From NCBI RefSeq assembly GCF_008124785.1, contig NZ_VNHU01000005.1:186001-250000 (forward strand): a DNA stretch of 64,000 bases, written 5' to 3'. This stretch comes from Aquimarina intermedia. Its GTDB lineage: Bacteria > Bacteroidota > Bacteroidia > Flavobacteriales > Flavobacteriaceae. Below are positions 19,171 to 28,108 of this stretch, piece after piece; the first letter of the stretch is position 1; each line of letters opens with the position of its first letter. A model generated the notes under the pieces. That model was given only the letters and a program-made list of their open reading frames with translations. It made no database searches and was not told the DNA's origin. Both the position numbers and the translations under genes were made by a program.

Positions 19171-19818
19171 TTATACAGTAGCTATAACACTTTCTCCACC
19201 ACGTACCTTTTGATTTAAGCTTACGTTTACTTTAGTTCCAATCGGTAAAAAGACATCAACTCTGGATCCGAATTTGATGAAACCACTATCAGATCCTTGT
19301 GCCACTTTTTCGCCCGGAACCGCATAATTAACGATACGCTTAGCTAAAGCTCCGGCAATTTGACGATATAAAATTTCAACACTGTTGTTTTTGACTACGA
19401 CCGTGGTTCTTTCGTTCTCTTCTGACGATTTTGGATGCCAAGCTACAAGAAATTTTCCAGGGTGATATTTGCTAAAAACAACTTCGCCACCAATAGGATG
19501 TCGCGTTACGTGAACATTAATAGGAGACATAAATATGGAGACTTGCAGTCTTTTCTCATTGAAATATTCTTTTTCAAATACTTCTTCAATCACCACAACT
19601 TTTCCATCTACAGGCGATACAACCGAAGTATCGCTAAGAGAGGTGGTACGTTTAGGATTTCTAAAAAACTGAAGTATTAAAAGTAAAAATACAGAACTTA
19701 TAATAAGAATAGCTAATTGCAGTTCAGGAAGCTGTAGAGCAACATATGAAGCTACATTAATACCTAGAAAAATTACTAGGGCTACTGATATTATTTTAAA
19801 ACCTTCTTTATGAAACAT
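19171..19818 (-). CDS. psd: Phosphatidylserine decarboxylase, short form
   Basis: Makes phosphatidylethanolamine from phosphatidylserine at the inner membrane. 215 residues from the ATG at 19818 (MFHKEGFK); a longer start at 19842 would overlap cdsA by 35 bases instead of 11. Two adjacent membrane segments (about 8-45), VSPVDGKV, and HVTRHPIGGEV are family motifs. The self-cleavage site is FGSRVDVFLP, where the Ser becomes the pyruvoyl cofactor. The short form without the N-terminal extension is usual in Bacteroidota. Confidence 0.92.
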   Translation of the reverse strand: MFHKEGFKIISVALVIFLGINVASYVALQLPELQLAILIISSVFLLLILQFFRNPKRTTSLSDTSVVSPVDGKVVVIEEVFEKEYFNEKRLQVSIFMSPINVHVTRHPIGGEVVFSKYHPGKFLVAWHPKSSEENERTTVVVKNNSVEILYRQIAGALAKRIVNYAVPGEKVAQGSDSGFIKFGSRVDVFLPIGTKVNVSLNQKVRGGESVIATV

Positions 19819-20611
19819 ATTGTAATAATTGTAAGAAAACAAATAAAAATGGGCTGGCGAATATGATACTGTCTAGGCGGTCAAAAATGCCTCCGTGTCC
19901 GGGCATTATCGAACCACTATCCTTAACACCTGCCTGTCTTTTAAACTTTGATTGTATCAAGTCTCCTAAAGTTCCAAAAATACTCAATATTAGACTGATA
20001 AACAACCAAATTACGAGAGATAATGTTTGTGTGGAGAGCGCAATAATTACTGCTGCGATTAACCCAAAAAACATACCGCCGACAAAACCTTCGATGGTTT
20101 TATTCGGTGAGATTCGTTCCAAGAGCTTATGTTTTCCGAAGTTTTTTCCTACTAGATAGGCAAACGTATCATTAGTCCACATGATAAAAAAAGATCCGGC
20201 AACGATAAAGGGTTCGTATTCTCCTCTAAATGTAGGGATCATGGTTAAGAATGCAATCGCCGTTATTAAGTAAAAAATACTGGTCATGTATTTTTTCTTT
20301 TCAAACATTGGTATGATTCGTATGATCAATAAATCTCGAACCAATAACAATTCAGTCAAAACCGTTGCGGTAAGCAGAAAATACAGGAAATAAGGATGTA
20401 TGGTCGTAAAATTGACAACCAGAATTAGCACGGTAAATATCACATACAACCATTTGTTCTTGAGGTGTATTAATTTTTGAAATTCATAAACACAAATAAG
20501 TCCGAAAACAAAAAAAACACCAACGAAAGTTTCTTTGGAAATAAAAATAGAAAACAGTAAGATCGAAATGTATAAGAATCCCGATAAAGATCTTGTGAGC
20601 AATTCCTTCAT
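19808..20611 (-). CDS. cdsA: Phosphatidate cytidylyltransferase
   Basis: Integral membrane enzyme that makes CDP-diacylglycerol, the precursor of phosphatidylserine and phosphatidylglycerol. 267 residues with about eight hydrophobic segments. The signature block is visible: SPNKTIEGFVGGMFFG and, further on, LGDLIQSKFKRQAGVKDSGS, then PGHGGIFDRLDS. Its 3' end overlaps psd, so the two steps of phosphatidylethanolamine synthesis are translationally coupled. Confidence 0.95.
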   Translation of the reverse strand: MKELLTRSLSGFLYISILLFSIFISKETFVGVFFVFGLICVYEFQKLIHLKNKWLYVIFTVLILVVNFTTIHPYFLYFLLTATVLTELLLVRDLLIIRIIPMFEKKKYMTSIFYLITAIAFLTMIPTFRGEYEPFIVAGSFFIMWTNDTFAYLVGKNFGKHKLLERISPNKTIEGFVGGMFFGLIAAVIIALSTQTLSLVIWLFISLILSIFGTLGDLIQSKFKRQAGVKDSGSIMPGHGGIFDRLDSIIFASPFLFVFLQLLQYVS

Positions 20612-20612
20612 G

Positions 20613-21224
20613 TTATAAATCTTCCAGAAGCAGCAAATATAGATTTTTTGAACTACTTCCGTAGCTTAAGAAGTCTTTTTCTTTTTGCGTTTCGAAGTTT
20701 TTAATGGTTGTAATATTGGAGGGAATGGATTTTCGGTTCTTTTGTTTGATGCCTTTAAGGCCTTCTCCGATACTTGTTACCAGCTGGCTTGTTGAAGCAA
20801 AAATAATAAAATTATCAGGGAGTTCGGGTAACTTCTTTTCCTTAAGTTGATTAGATGAAACTAATATAGAGCCACTATCAGAGATAAGATATTCACAGGT
20901 CGCAAAAAAGAAGGACGCAGACATGTTTTTGGTGAAATTCAGATTAAAATTTGAAAACCTATGTTCTAATCCGATATCAAAGCAACAAACGTCTTTTTCA
21001 TACCAATCATTTTCTAATAGAATTTTGTCAAAAGAATCTAGAATTTCATTTTCATTATCACAGTATAAAAATTTTCCTCCATTTCTTTTAAAGTTTATCA
21101 TGAAACTTTCGTCTATTGGAAGATTAATCTCGGGCATGTACTTGCTGCGATCTTCTATGTGTCTTTCTTTATTCTTTTGGTCTGATTTAGATTTTGAAAA
21201 AAAAAGTTTTCTAAATAGACTCAT
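20613..21224 (-). CDS. LUD domain protein
   Basis: 203-residue protein of the LUD (LutC/YkgG-like) superfamily. The core CEYLISDSGSILVSS and ELPDNFIIFASTSQLVTSIG match the family's conserved strands (the usual D-x-G-S pattern). No Fe-S cluster motif is present. In Flavobacteriaceae this gene sits between ftsH and cdsA, as here; its function is unknown. It ends 1 base before the cdsA start. Confidence 0.75.
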   Translation of the reverse strand: MSLFRKLFFSKSKSDQKNKERHIEDRSKYMPEINLPIDESFMINFKRNGGKFLYCDNENEILDSFDKILLENDWYEKDVCCFDIGLEHRFSNFNLNFTKNMSASFFFATCEYLISDSGSILVSSNQLKEKKLPELPDNFIIFASTSQLVTSIGEGLKGIKQKNRKSIPSNITTIKNFETQKEKDFLSYGSSSKNLYLLLLEDL

Positions 21225-21273
21225 TGGTAACTGCTAATTGGGATTTTTATTGACGTTGAAACCAAAGATAAAA

Positions 21274-21312
21274 AAAATCTTAACCTAAACGTTTCCGTTG
21301 GGTTAAGATTTT
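21274..21312 (-). terminator. Terminator after ftsH
   Basis: Stem AAAATCTTAACC / GGTTAAGATTTT around a GC-containing loop, followed on the minus strand by a T run (A run at 21271-21277). It lies 28 bases past the ftsH stop, so the LUD gene probably needs read-through or its own promoter. Confidence 0.8.
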
Positions 21313-21340
21313 CATGATACTAGTAAAAAATAATATATAT

Positions 21341-23290
21341 TTAAGAAGGTTCGGTGATTACTTCCTCTTTATTGTTAAAAGGTCGCTTACCAAATATCTT
21401 TTCTAAGTTGTCTTTAAAAATAACCTCTTTCTCTAGCAATACTTCAGCTAGTTCAGTCAGTTTGTCTTTATTATTCTCCAGCAGTTCGATAGCACGTTGA
21501 TATTGCTCCTCGATTATATTAGAAATTTCTTTATCGATCAATTCACTGGTTTGTTCACTATATGGCTTAGTGAAATTATATTCACTTTGTCCTGAGGAAT
21601 CGTAATAGGTAAGATTTCCTACTTTATCGTTAAGTCCATAAATAGTAACCATTGCACGCGCTTGTTTTGTGACCTTTTCCAAATCACTCAAAGCTCCTGT
21701 AGAAATTTCATTAAAAATAACCTTTTCTGCAGCTCTACCGCCCAAGGTGGCACACATTTCATCCAACATCTGGTTAGGTCTTACAATAAGACGCTCTTCT
21801 GGTAAATACCAAGCAGCTCCCAGAGATTGACCTCTTGGAACAATAGTTACTTTAACCAGTGGAGCAGCATGTTCGAGCATCCAGCTAACGGTTGCGTGAC
21901 CAGCTTCATGAAAAGCAATAGCGCGTTTTTCGTCTGGTGTTATGATTTTGTTCTTTTTCTCTAACCCACCTACAATTCGATCCACTGCGTCAAGGAAATC
22001 TTGTTTTCCAACGGCAGCCTTGCCTTTTCTCGCTGCGATTAACGCGGCCTCGTTACAAACATTGGCTATATCTGCCCCAGAGAATCCCGGAGTTTGTTTA
22101 GCTAAAAATTCAGTATCCAGCTCTTCTTCAAGCTTAGTTAGAGGTTTTAAATGCACCTCAAAAATTTCTTTACGTTCTCTAACGTCTGGTAAATCCACAT
22201 AGATTTGACGGTCAAAACGTCCTGCTCGCATTAAAGCTTTATCAAGAACATCCGCCCGGTTGGTAGCTGCAATTACAATAACATTGGTATTGGTTCCAAA
22301 ACCATCCATCTCTGTTAACAATTGATTCAGTGTATTTTCTCGTTCATCATTAGATCCGGAAAAATTGCTTTTTCCACGAGCTCTACCAATAGCATCAATC
22401 TCATCAATAAAGATAATTGCAGGAGATTTTTCTTTAGCTTGCTTAAATAAGTCACGTACTCTTGAGGCACCTACACCCACAAACATTTCAACGAAGTCAG
22501 ATCCTGATAAGGAGAAGAACGGTACCTTTGCTTCACCAGCAACAGCTTTAGCTAATAAGGTTTTTCCTGTTCCAGGAGGTCCAACTAATAATGCTCCCTT
22601 CGGTATTTTACCCCCTAACGAAGTGTACTTATCAGGGTTTTTCAAGAAATCTACGATTTCTTCAACCTCTTCTTTTGCACCTTCAAGTCCGGCTACGTTC
22701 TTAAAAGAAACTTTAACGTCCGTATTTTGATCAAAAAGCTTAGCCTTTGATTTTCCAATATTAAAGATCTGACCACCGGCGCCACCACTCGCGCCACCAC
22801 TCATTCGTCGCATGATAAAAATCCATACTCCAATGATCAGCGCAAAAGGAAGTAAAGTAATTAAAATTTCTCCCCAGAAATTATTCTCGGTATCGTAAAT
22901 AACCTGTGTTTCCAGCCCTTTTTCACTTTTGATTTTGGCTATTTGATTTTCAAAGTTTTGAAGATCTCCAAACTCAAATTGATAATCGGGTTCATTTGCA
23001 GTAGAAGGGAGAAGGGATTTATTTTTCTTGCTTTGATGTTTTTCCAGAGATTTAGCCTCTTGTGTTAAATATACTTTTGCATCACGACGATTTAAAATGA
23101 CAACTTTGTCTACTTCGCCATTACGCAAAAACTCTTGGAAATTGGAAGTCGTAGTCTTAGGAGCGGAGTTCCACCCACTACCTCCCATAAAATTCAATGC
23201 TAAAAAACCGACTATAATGATAGCGTAAATCCAGTATGCACTAAATTTCGGTTTTTTATTAGGTTCCATTTTTTTATTTTCTTTAGCCAT
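21341..23290 (-). CDS. ftsH: ATP-dependent zinc metalloprotease FtsH
   Basis: Hexameric inner-membrane AAA+ protease for membrane and regulatory proteins. 649 residues: membrane helix (about 18-36), periplasmic domain with an extended Lys-rich loop (about 80-100), second helix (about 140-160), AAA domain with Walker A GPPGTGKT (237-244), Walker B FIDEID (294-299) and the second region of homology, then the peptidase with HEAGH (461-465). Upstream rsfS ends 14 bases before it, so they share a transcript. Confidence 0.97.
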   Translation of the reverse strand: MAKENKKMEPNKKPKFSAYWIYAIIIVGFLALNFMGGSGWNSAPKTTTSNFQEFLRNGEVDKVVILNRRDAKVYLTQEAKSLEKHQSKKNKSLLPSTANEPDYQFEFGDLQNFENQIAKIKSEKGLETQVIYDTENNFWGEILITLLPFALIIGVWIFIMRRMSGGASGGAGGQIFNIGKSKAKLFDQNTDVKVSFKNVAGLEGAKEEVEEIVDFLKNPDKYTSLGGKIPKGALLVGPPGTGKTLLAKAVAGEAKVPFFSLSGSDFVEMFVGVGASRVRDLFKQAKEKSPAIIFIDEIDAIGRARGKSNFSGSNDERENTLNQLLTEMDGFGTNTNVIVIAATNRADVLDKALMRAGRFDRQIYVDLPDVRERKEIFEVHLKPLTKLEEELDTEFLAKQTPGFSGADIANVCNEAALIAARKGKAAVGKQDFLDAVDRIVGGLEKKNKIITPDEKRAIAFHEAGHATVSWMLEHAAPLVKVTIVPRGQSLGAAWYLPEERLIVRPNQMLDEMCATLGGRAAEKVIFNEISTGALSDLEKVTKQARAMVTIYGLNDKVGNLTYYDSSGQSEYNFTKPYSEQTSELIDKEISNIIEEQYQRAIELLENNKDKLTELAEVLLEKEVIFKDNLEKIFGKRPFNNKEEVITEPS

Positions 23291-23304
23291 GTATGCTTAG
23301 TCTT

Positions 23305-23676
23305 TTAATATTTAGTTTGAATTGAAGTGGTCTTTGCGTCTCCCCATAAGCCTTCAATATCATAAAATTCTCGAATATGTTTTTGGAAAACATGAACTAC
23401 AACGTTCACATAATCCATTAGTACCCACTCAGCATTTTCACTTCCTTCAATATGCCAGGGTTTGTCTTTAAGTGCTTTACTAACTATTTTTTGAATTGAG
23501 CTTACAATAGCATTAACTTGAGTATTGGAGGTACCATTACAAATTACGAAGTAGTCACAAACGGTGTTTTCAATTTCTCTTAAATCAAGGATGTCAATAT
23601 CATTTCCTTTTACCTCTTCTATGCCTTTTATTATTTGAGCAATTAATTCATCAGAGTTTATTTCTTTTTTACTCAT
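23305..23676 (-). CDS. rsfS: Ribosomal silencing factor
   Basis: Binds ribosomal protein L14 and blocks subunit joining under starvation. The 123-residue protein has the family motifs ENTVCDYFVICNGTSNTQVNA-like core (about 30-50), HIEGSENAEWVLMDY, and VVHVFQKHIREFYDIEGLW. Length normal. First gene of the rsfS-ftsH unit, divergent from birA with about 90 bases between. Confidence 0.95.
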   Translation of the reverse strand: MSKKEINSDELIAQIIKGIEEVKGNDIDILDLREIENTVCDYFVICNGTSNTQVNAIVSSIQKIVSKALKDKPWHIEGSENAEWVLMDYVNVVVHVFQKHIREFYDIEGLWGDAKTTSIQTKY

Positions 23677-23766
23677 GCATTTTTTTAATTTGTGTAAAGT
23701 TATTATTTTTTATGATTTTTATGTTCGTATTAAAGGAACATTTATAAAACTTTCACACCATTTTAT

Positions 23767-24498
23767 ATGCATATAATCAAAGTTGATGCCATTGAGTCAA
23801 CAAATTCGTTTTTGCGTGATTTAATTCGGGACAACGCGTTGACCGAACCTACCTGTGTCTTTACAAATGAACAATTAGCCGGAAGGGGTCAAATGGGAAC
23901 GACTTGGCAAAGTGAGAAAGGAGAAAATTTGACTACTAGCGTGTTTATGCCATGTGAGGATCTTAACATTAAGGAGCAGTTTAATGTTTCGATGGTTGTA
24001 GCCTTAGCAATTTATGACACCTTACGTGAGATTTCCTTACCTAAACTTACCATAAAATGGCCAAACGACATTCTGTCAGACAAGTTGAAGGTTTGCGGGA
24101 TTTTAATCGAAAACAGTATACGTAATGACAGGTTGCAAGGCGTGATTATCGGAATTGGCCTTAATATTAATCAACTGTCCTTTAAGAATCTTCCACAGGC
24201 AGGTTCGATACGTGCTATTTTGGGAATTCGGTATGAAGTGGAAGAAATTTTGGATATTTTATTAAAAAAGATAGTCTACCGTTTTAAAATGCTGAAGACA
24301 ACAAAATTTCACCTTATAAAAGAAGCCTACGAGGCAAAGCTTTTTAGAAAAGACAAGCCTTCTATGTTTACAGCACCCTCTAAAGGATCATTTGTTGGTA
24401 TCATTCAAGGGGTTGATAGTTCGGGTAAATTGCAATTGCTTGTCGAGGACAATGAGATTGAAACCTATGATCTCAAAGAGTTGAAGTTTGTTTATTAA
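23767..24498 (+). CDS. birA: Biotin-protein ligase, ligase-only form
   Basis: Attaches biotin to carboxylase carrier domains, for example the pyruvate carboxylase encoded in this window. 243 residues. The biotin/ATP loop is AGRGQMGTTWQSEKGENL (about 40-57), with KWPNDILSDKLKVCGILIE (about 98-116). The N-terminal DNA-binding domain of E. coli BirA is absent, so it is a class I ligase without repressor function. Divergent from rsfS, as usual in flavobacteria. Confidence 0.93.
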   Translation: MHIIKVDAIESTNSFLRDLIRDNALTEPTCVFTNEQLAGRGQMGTTWQSEKGENLTTSVFMPCEDLNIKEQFNVSMVVALAIYDTLREISLPKLTIKWPNDILSDKLKVCGILIENSIRNDRLQGVIIGIGLNINQLSFKNLPQAGSIRAILGIRYEVEEILDILLKKIVYRFKMLKTTKFHLIKEAYEAKLFRKDKPSMFTAPSKGSFVGIIQGVDSSGKLQLLVEDNEIETYDLKELKFVY

Positions 24499-24500
24499 AA

Positions 24501-24545
24501 AAGGCAGCAACTATGGTCATATAGAAGCTGCCTCATTTATATGTA
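24501..24545. terminator. Hairpin between birA and the SRPBCC gene
   Basis: Stem AGGCAGC / GCTGCCT with a 28-base loop, A run before and T-rich after. It lies between the convergent birA and SRPBCC genes and could serve both directions. The loop is long, so confidence is moderate. Confidence 0.5.
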
Positions 24546-24551
24546 TGGTAC

Positions 24552-24944
24552 TTAGATCTTGCTTAAATTTTCGCTCAGTGTACTGATAAATTTTTGAATT
24601 GGATTCTTAATCATCATCCCCATCATAGCGTTAAATTGCCCTTCAAATAATAACTGTGTAGTGCTTTTACCGGGTGCTACTTCATTAATGTTTGCTGTTA
24701 AGGTAAATGGAAGCTTATCACTTGCCGCACCTAAAACTACTTGAGAAGAAGCTGTACTCTCTTTTTGTTCCAGTACTATTTCGGGCATGCCTTTAAGTTG
24801 AAATAAAAACCTTGAATCGCTCAATTTTTCAAATTTCTGAATGCTTTCCGGCATTATTTTCTCAAAGTTTTCAACTTGCGTTAAAAATTGGTAGACTTCT
24901 GCAGGGCTTTTTTCTACGGTAACCGTAGGACTTTCTAAATTCAT
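24552..24944 (-). CDS. SRPBCC-family protein
   Basis: 130-residue protein with the START/SRPBCC pattern: an N-terminal VEKSPAEVYQFLTQVENFEK strand-helix, and a long C-terminal helix beginning MMGMMIKNPIQKFISTLSENL. These form a hydrophobic ligand cavity in family members. No catalytic residues can be assigned. It starts 7 bases after pyrE and is probably co-transcribed; its link to pyrimidine synthesis is unknown. Confidence 0.75.
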   Translation of the reverse strand: MNLESPTVTVEKSPAEVYQFLTQVENFEKIMPESIQKFEKLSDSRFLFQLKGMPEIVLEQKESTASSQVVLGAASDKLPFTLTANINEVAPGKSTTQLLFEGQFNAMMGMMIKNPIQKFISTLSENLSKI

Positions 24945-24951
24945 ATGATAA

Positions 24952-25602
24952 TTATAAGGTTACTGGACTCCATGAAGCCGGATCTTTTTTCCAGCTTTGC
25001 AAGGTTTGGTGTTGTTCTTTATTTATGTAGTTTGTGTCTAACGCCTGTTCTAATAGGTTGTCGTAATTGCTTAGAGTATGTAAGTTCAATTCGGCAGTTT
25101 GGAAATTTTGAACGGCAATATCGAATCCATAATTAAAAATCGCAACCATTCCTTTGACATGCGCATTACATTCCCGCAAAGCTTTAACCGCGTTGAGACT
25201 ACTTTGACCGGTACTAATCAAATCTTCGACTACTACTACGGTCTTTCCAGAAGGTACAATTCCTTCAATTTGATTCTTTCTTCCATGCTTTTTAGCTTCG
25301 GGGCGTACGTAGATAAAAGGAAGATTTAGCTGTTCTGCAACAAGCATACCAATTCCAATAGCACCCGTGGCAACACCGGCGATTACATCGGGTTTACCAT
25401 ATTTATCTTCTATAAATTTCGCTAAATTTTCTCTTAAGTAATTGCGTATCAATGGATAAGAAAGAGTTATTCTGTTGTCGCAATAGATAGGAGATTTCCA
25501 TCCCGAAGCCCATGTAAATGGTTCTTGTGGTTGTAATTTTATTGCATTAATTTGCAACAATAATTCAGCGGTTTTTTTTGCTGTATTTTTATCAAAAATC
25601 AT
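24952..25602 (-). CDS. pyrE: Orotate phosphoribosyltransferase
   Basis: Makes orotidine 5'-phosphate from orotate and PRPP in UMP synthesis. The PRPP site VVVVEDLISTGQSS and the ASGWKSPIYCDNR segment are clear. I chose the ATG at 25602 (MIFDKNTAKKTAELLL), giving 216 residues, because the frame further upstream runs into the NUDIX gene and past a -7 box. The start codon is only 7 bases from the start of the divergent NUDIX gene. Confidence 0.94.
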   Translation of the reverse strand: MIFDKNTAKKTAELLLQINAIKLQPQEPFTWASGWKSPIYCDNRITLSYPLIRNYLRENLAKFIEDKYGKPDVIAGVATGAIGIGMLVAEQLNLPFIYVRPEAKKHGRKNQIEGIVPSGKTVVVVEDLISTGQSSLNAVKALRECNAHVKGMVAIFNYGFDIAVQNFQTAELNLHTLSNYDNLLEQALDTNYINKEQHQTLQSWKKDPASWSPVTL

Positions 25603-25606
25603 AGTG

Positions 25607-25614
25607 CAAATGTA
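25607..25614 (-). promoter_or_regulatory. Candidate -7 box of pyrE inside the NUDIX start
   Basis: On the minus strand TACATTTG, exact to TAnnTTTG, overlapping the ATG of the divergent gene. Transcription would start at or within a few bases of the pyrE ATG, giving a leaderless or nearly leaderless mRNA. No well-spaced TTG is seen upstream. Confidence 0.4.
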
Positions 25615-26206
25615 TAAAGTTTTTGTGAATAATACCCCAATTATTCTTTCTACCAAAAAGGCTGTTCAGGATTATACTACAATTCCTATAAAAGAGGTCG
25701 ATTTTAATGATTTGATTCTTAAAATTTTGAAGGATGACAAGCTAAAATTTCACCTATATCATAAAAATCAAGAAAAACTAATTGACCACTTGTACACTAA
25801 ACTTCCTGTGGTGCTCGCTGGTGGTGGTAAAGTTTATAATGATAGTAAAGAGATATTATTTATTCGCAGAAATGGAAAGTGGGACCTTCCAAAAGGTAAA
25901 TCGGAGAAAAAGGAAGATATGGAGACCACTGCTATTCGAGAAGTAGAAGAGGAAACTGGGGTTAAGGATCTTGAAATAACAAAATTTCTCTATAAAACCT
26001 TTCATGTTTTTAAGCGTAATGACGAATATCGTTTAAAAGTTACCTATTGGTTTGAAATGAAAACAGAATACGATGGCCCATTAACGCCTCAAATTGATGA
26101 AGGCATTAAAAAGGTGAAGTGGAAGGATGCAAAAAAAGCCAAAAAAGCATTGCAAAACTCCTATGCTAATATTCGTGAATTATTTTCTCACGAATACCTT
26201 TCGTAA
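25610..26206 (+). CDS. NUDIX hydrolase
   Basis: 198 residues from the ATG at 25610. The NUDIX box is GKSEKKEDMETTAIREVEEE followed by TG (about residues 96-117), with the REVEEE metal ligands intact. It hydrolyses a nucleoside-diphosphate-linked substrate that cannot be named. The N-terminal about 65 residues (MYKVFVNNTPIILSTKK) form an extra domain found in many flavobacterial homologues. Divergent from pyrE with overlapping control regions. Confidence 0.88.
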   Translation: MYKVFVNNTPIILSTKKAVQDYTTIPIKEVDFNDLILKILKDDKLKFHLYHKNQEKLIDHLYTKLPVVLAGGGKVYNDSKEILFIRRNGKWDLPKGKSEKKEDMETTAIREVEEETGVKDLEITKFLYKTFHVFKRNDEYRLKVTYWFEMKTEYDGPLTPQIDEGIKKVKWKDAKKAKKALQNSYANIRELFSHEYLS

Positions 26207-26209
26207 GCT

Positions 26210-27964
26210 TTACTTCAAAATACGATAGATAGGATAGCGTTTATGTGCTTTTTCGTAATGTTTGGACTGCTTATGTAGCCAATCTAATTGTGAGTACCAG
26301 TTTTTGGCAAAAGCAGTATCCTCTTTCTTGTGATCAAATGCTGCTTGCAGCTCTTTATTACCCTTTAGTATTTCCAAGGCTTTATCTTCCCATACATAAG
26401 GAGAAAAACCTTCCTTTTGTTGAAGAATGCTATCAAAAAAGTTCCAGTTAAAAAAAGAATCTATAGCTTCCGGCTCCAAGGTCTCTAATACGTAGCGTAT
26501 TCCTTCTTGATTCGTGCTAACATAAAAGTCGCCTTGATTCACTTGTACTTGTTGAATACTTGGTGTGACTTTGGTGTTGGCATGCAAATAATGACCTTCA
26601 TAAGGGCTATCTTTAGTAGTAAAGCTCTTTATATAATATATTTCAGCAATCAACGTGGTGTCTTTTTGGTACTCCTTAAGTTTAATTTGATTGCGTTGTA
26701 ATTTTTCAATGATTTCCCACTGACCTTTTGGGATGATGTATCCTTTAGGGATCAAAATATTCTCGGCCGGTTTAAAATAATTTTGATAGACCACTTCTTT
26801 AACATAGGGTTTGTTTTTATAATATTTTAAGCGATTTTGACCGGTTACCTCGCTGGGTATCATGTCACCTTTATATCCTTTGAATTGTAATTTGGACGAC
26901 TTGGTAGTGTCAAGCTCCCATTGTACCGGGTATTTCTTTAAGGCTCCAATTTGATCAAAAGCACGGGCTCTTAACTCTTTAATTTTTGCACCATCTTTTT
27001 CAATGATTTGTAGCATAGATTTCATTAATTCATAGGTTCCCAGCACACGATCTTTATAAGGCTTTAGCATATGTGTCTCTACCATCATGCCTAGCGTATT
27101 CCATAACGCTGTGTACCCTGTGGAATAACGGGGATGGTCTATGAATTGTGAAAATCCTTTATCCGGAGTAGTACCCCATACATTGACGTAAGGAGTAATA
27201 TCCCATTTTTTGGCTTGCAGGGATGTCTCTAGTTGTGGTTGGAAACTCTTTAACAAGTAATCGCCTAATGCACCCCCAAGTTTGTTGTGCTGAGTAAATA
27301 AATGGGTTAAGATATATTGATAATCAGCTCCGTTACTAACATGATTGTCTATAAAAACATCCGGTTGGACTTTATGAAAAATTTCGGTAAAAGCGATTGC
27401 ATTCTTAGTATCGCTCTTGATGAAGTCACGATTCAAATCATAATTACGTGCATTCCCTCTAAAACCATATGCTTTGGGGCCGTTTTGATTCGTACGTGTG
27501 CCTGAATTGCGATTCAATGCGCCTCCAATATTATACACAGGAATCGTAGCTATGACGGTATTTTTTGGGATCTCATTTTTTTTAAGAGCAAGATCTCTAA
27601 ATAAAAGCATCGTAGCATCTATCCCATCACTTTCTCCGGGATGGATTCCATTATTGATTAAAAGGACGTTCTTGTTTTTTCTTTGCTTTTCAAAACTAAA
27701 ATTACCGTCTGCAGCATAAATAATTAGGTGCAAGGGATGACCACTATCTGTGATACCCATCTCTTTTATTTCAATTTCCTTGAAATCGTCAGCTAACTTT
27801 TGATAAAATTCAATAACTTCGGGATACGTGGGAGTTTCCATGCCTTCACTTCTTTCAAAAAGCGTTTGATATGATGTGGTTTGACTTTGTGAAGAAAAAG
27901 ATATAATATTCGTGAATACTATGAAAACTAGTAAGGAAACTGAATTGAAACGTGTATTGTCCAT
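26210..27964 (-). CDS. Secreted M14 zinc carboxypeptidase
   Basis: 584 residues from the ATG at 27964, which starts a good signal peptide (MDNTRFNSVSLLVFIVF, cleavage near SQSQ). Zinc ligands: H108 and E111 in GIHPGES, and H207 in FIDNHVSNG; the substrate-binding RNYDLNRDF is present. The catalytic Glu region lies further on (around TGYTALWNTLGMMVETHML). An extra C-terminal beta-rich domain follows. Exported peptidase, substrate unknown. The frame extends to 28066, but that N-terminus looks unrelated to secretion. Confidence 0.85.
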   Translation of the reverse strand: MDNTRFNSVSLLVFIVFTNIISFSSQSQTTSYQTLFERSEGMETPTYPEVIEFYQKLADDFKEIEIKEMGITDSGHPLHLIIYAADGNFSFEKQRKNKNVLLINNGIHPGESDGIDATMLLFRDLALKKNEIPKNTVIATIPVYNIGGALNRNSGTRTNQNGPKAYGFRGNARNYDLNRDFIKSDTKNAIAFTEIFHKVQPDVFIDNHVSNGADYQYILTHLFTQHNKLGGALGDYLLKSFQPQLETSLQAKKWDITPYVNVWGTTPDKGFSQFIDHPRYSTGYTALWNTLGMMVETHMLKPYKDRVLGTYELMKSMLQIIEKDGAKIKELRARAFDQIGALKKYPVQWELDTTKSSKLQFKGYKGDMIPSEVTGQNRLKYYKNKPYVKEVVYQNYFKPAENILIPKGYIIPKGQWEIIEKLQRNQIKLKEYQKDTTLIAEIYYIKSFTTKDSPYEGHYLHANTKVTPSIQQVQVNQGDFYVSTNQEGIRYVLETLEPEAIDSFFNWNFFDSILQQKEGFSPYVWEDKALEILKGNKELQAAFDHKKEDTAFAKNWYSQLDWLHKQSKHYEKAHKRYPIYRILK

Positions 27965-28059
27965 GAATTTCTGAATTATTGGATAAAGATAAAAAGATTT
28001 TTGACCCTTGTTTACGTAAATTTCATCAAGTCTTAAAAGTGCTATAAAACCGGATTTTC

Positions 28060-28089
28060 TTGTCATAAATCAAAATAACGTTACTTTTG
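28060..28089 (+). promoter_or_regulatory. Promoter of the SulP gene
   Basis: TTG (28060-28062), 19 bases, TACTTTTG (28082-28089): both elements and the spacing are ideal for the Bacteroidota consensus. The start codon is 19 bases downstream. Confidence 0.75.
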
Positions 28090-28108
28090 CATCTTCAAAA
28101 AAATTACT

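Noticed and set aside
21942..22730. Long open frames antisense to ftsH
   Set aside because: They lie opposite the conserved AAA domain, have no family features, and arise from codon bias of ftsH.
27965..28066. Longer N-terminus for the M14 peptidase
   Set aside because: It would hide the signal peptide behind 34 charged and mixed residues; the ATG at 27964 gives a normal secreted protein.
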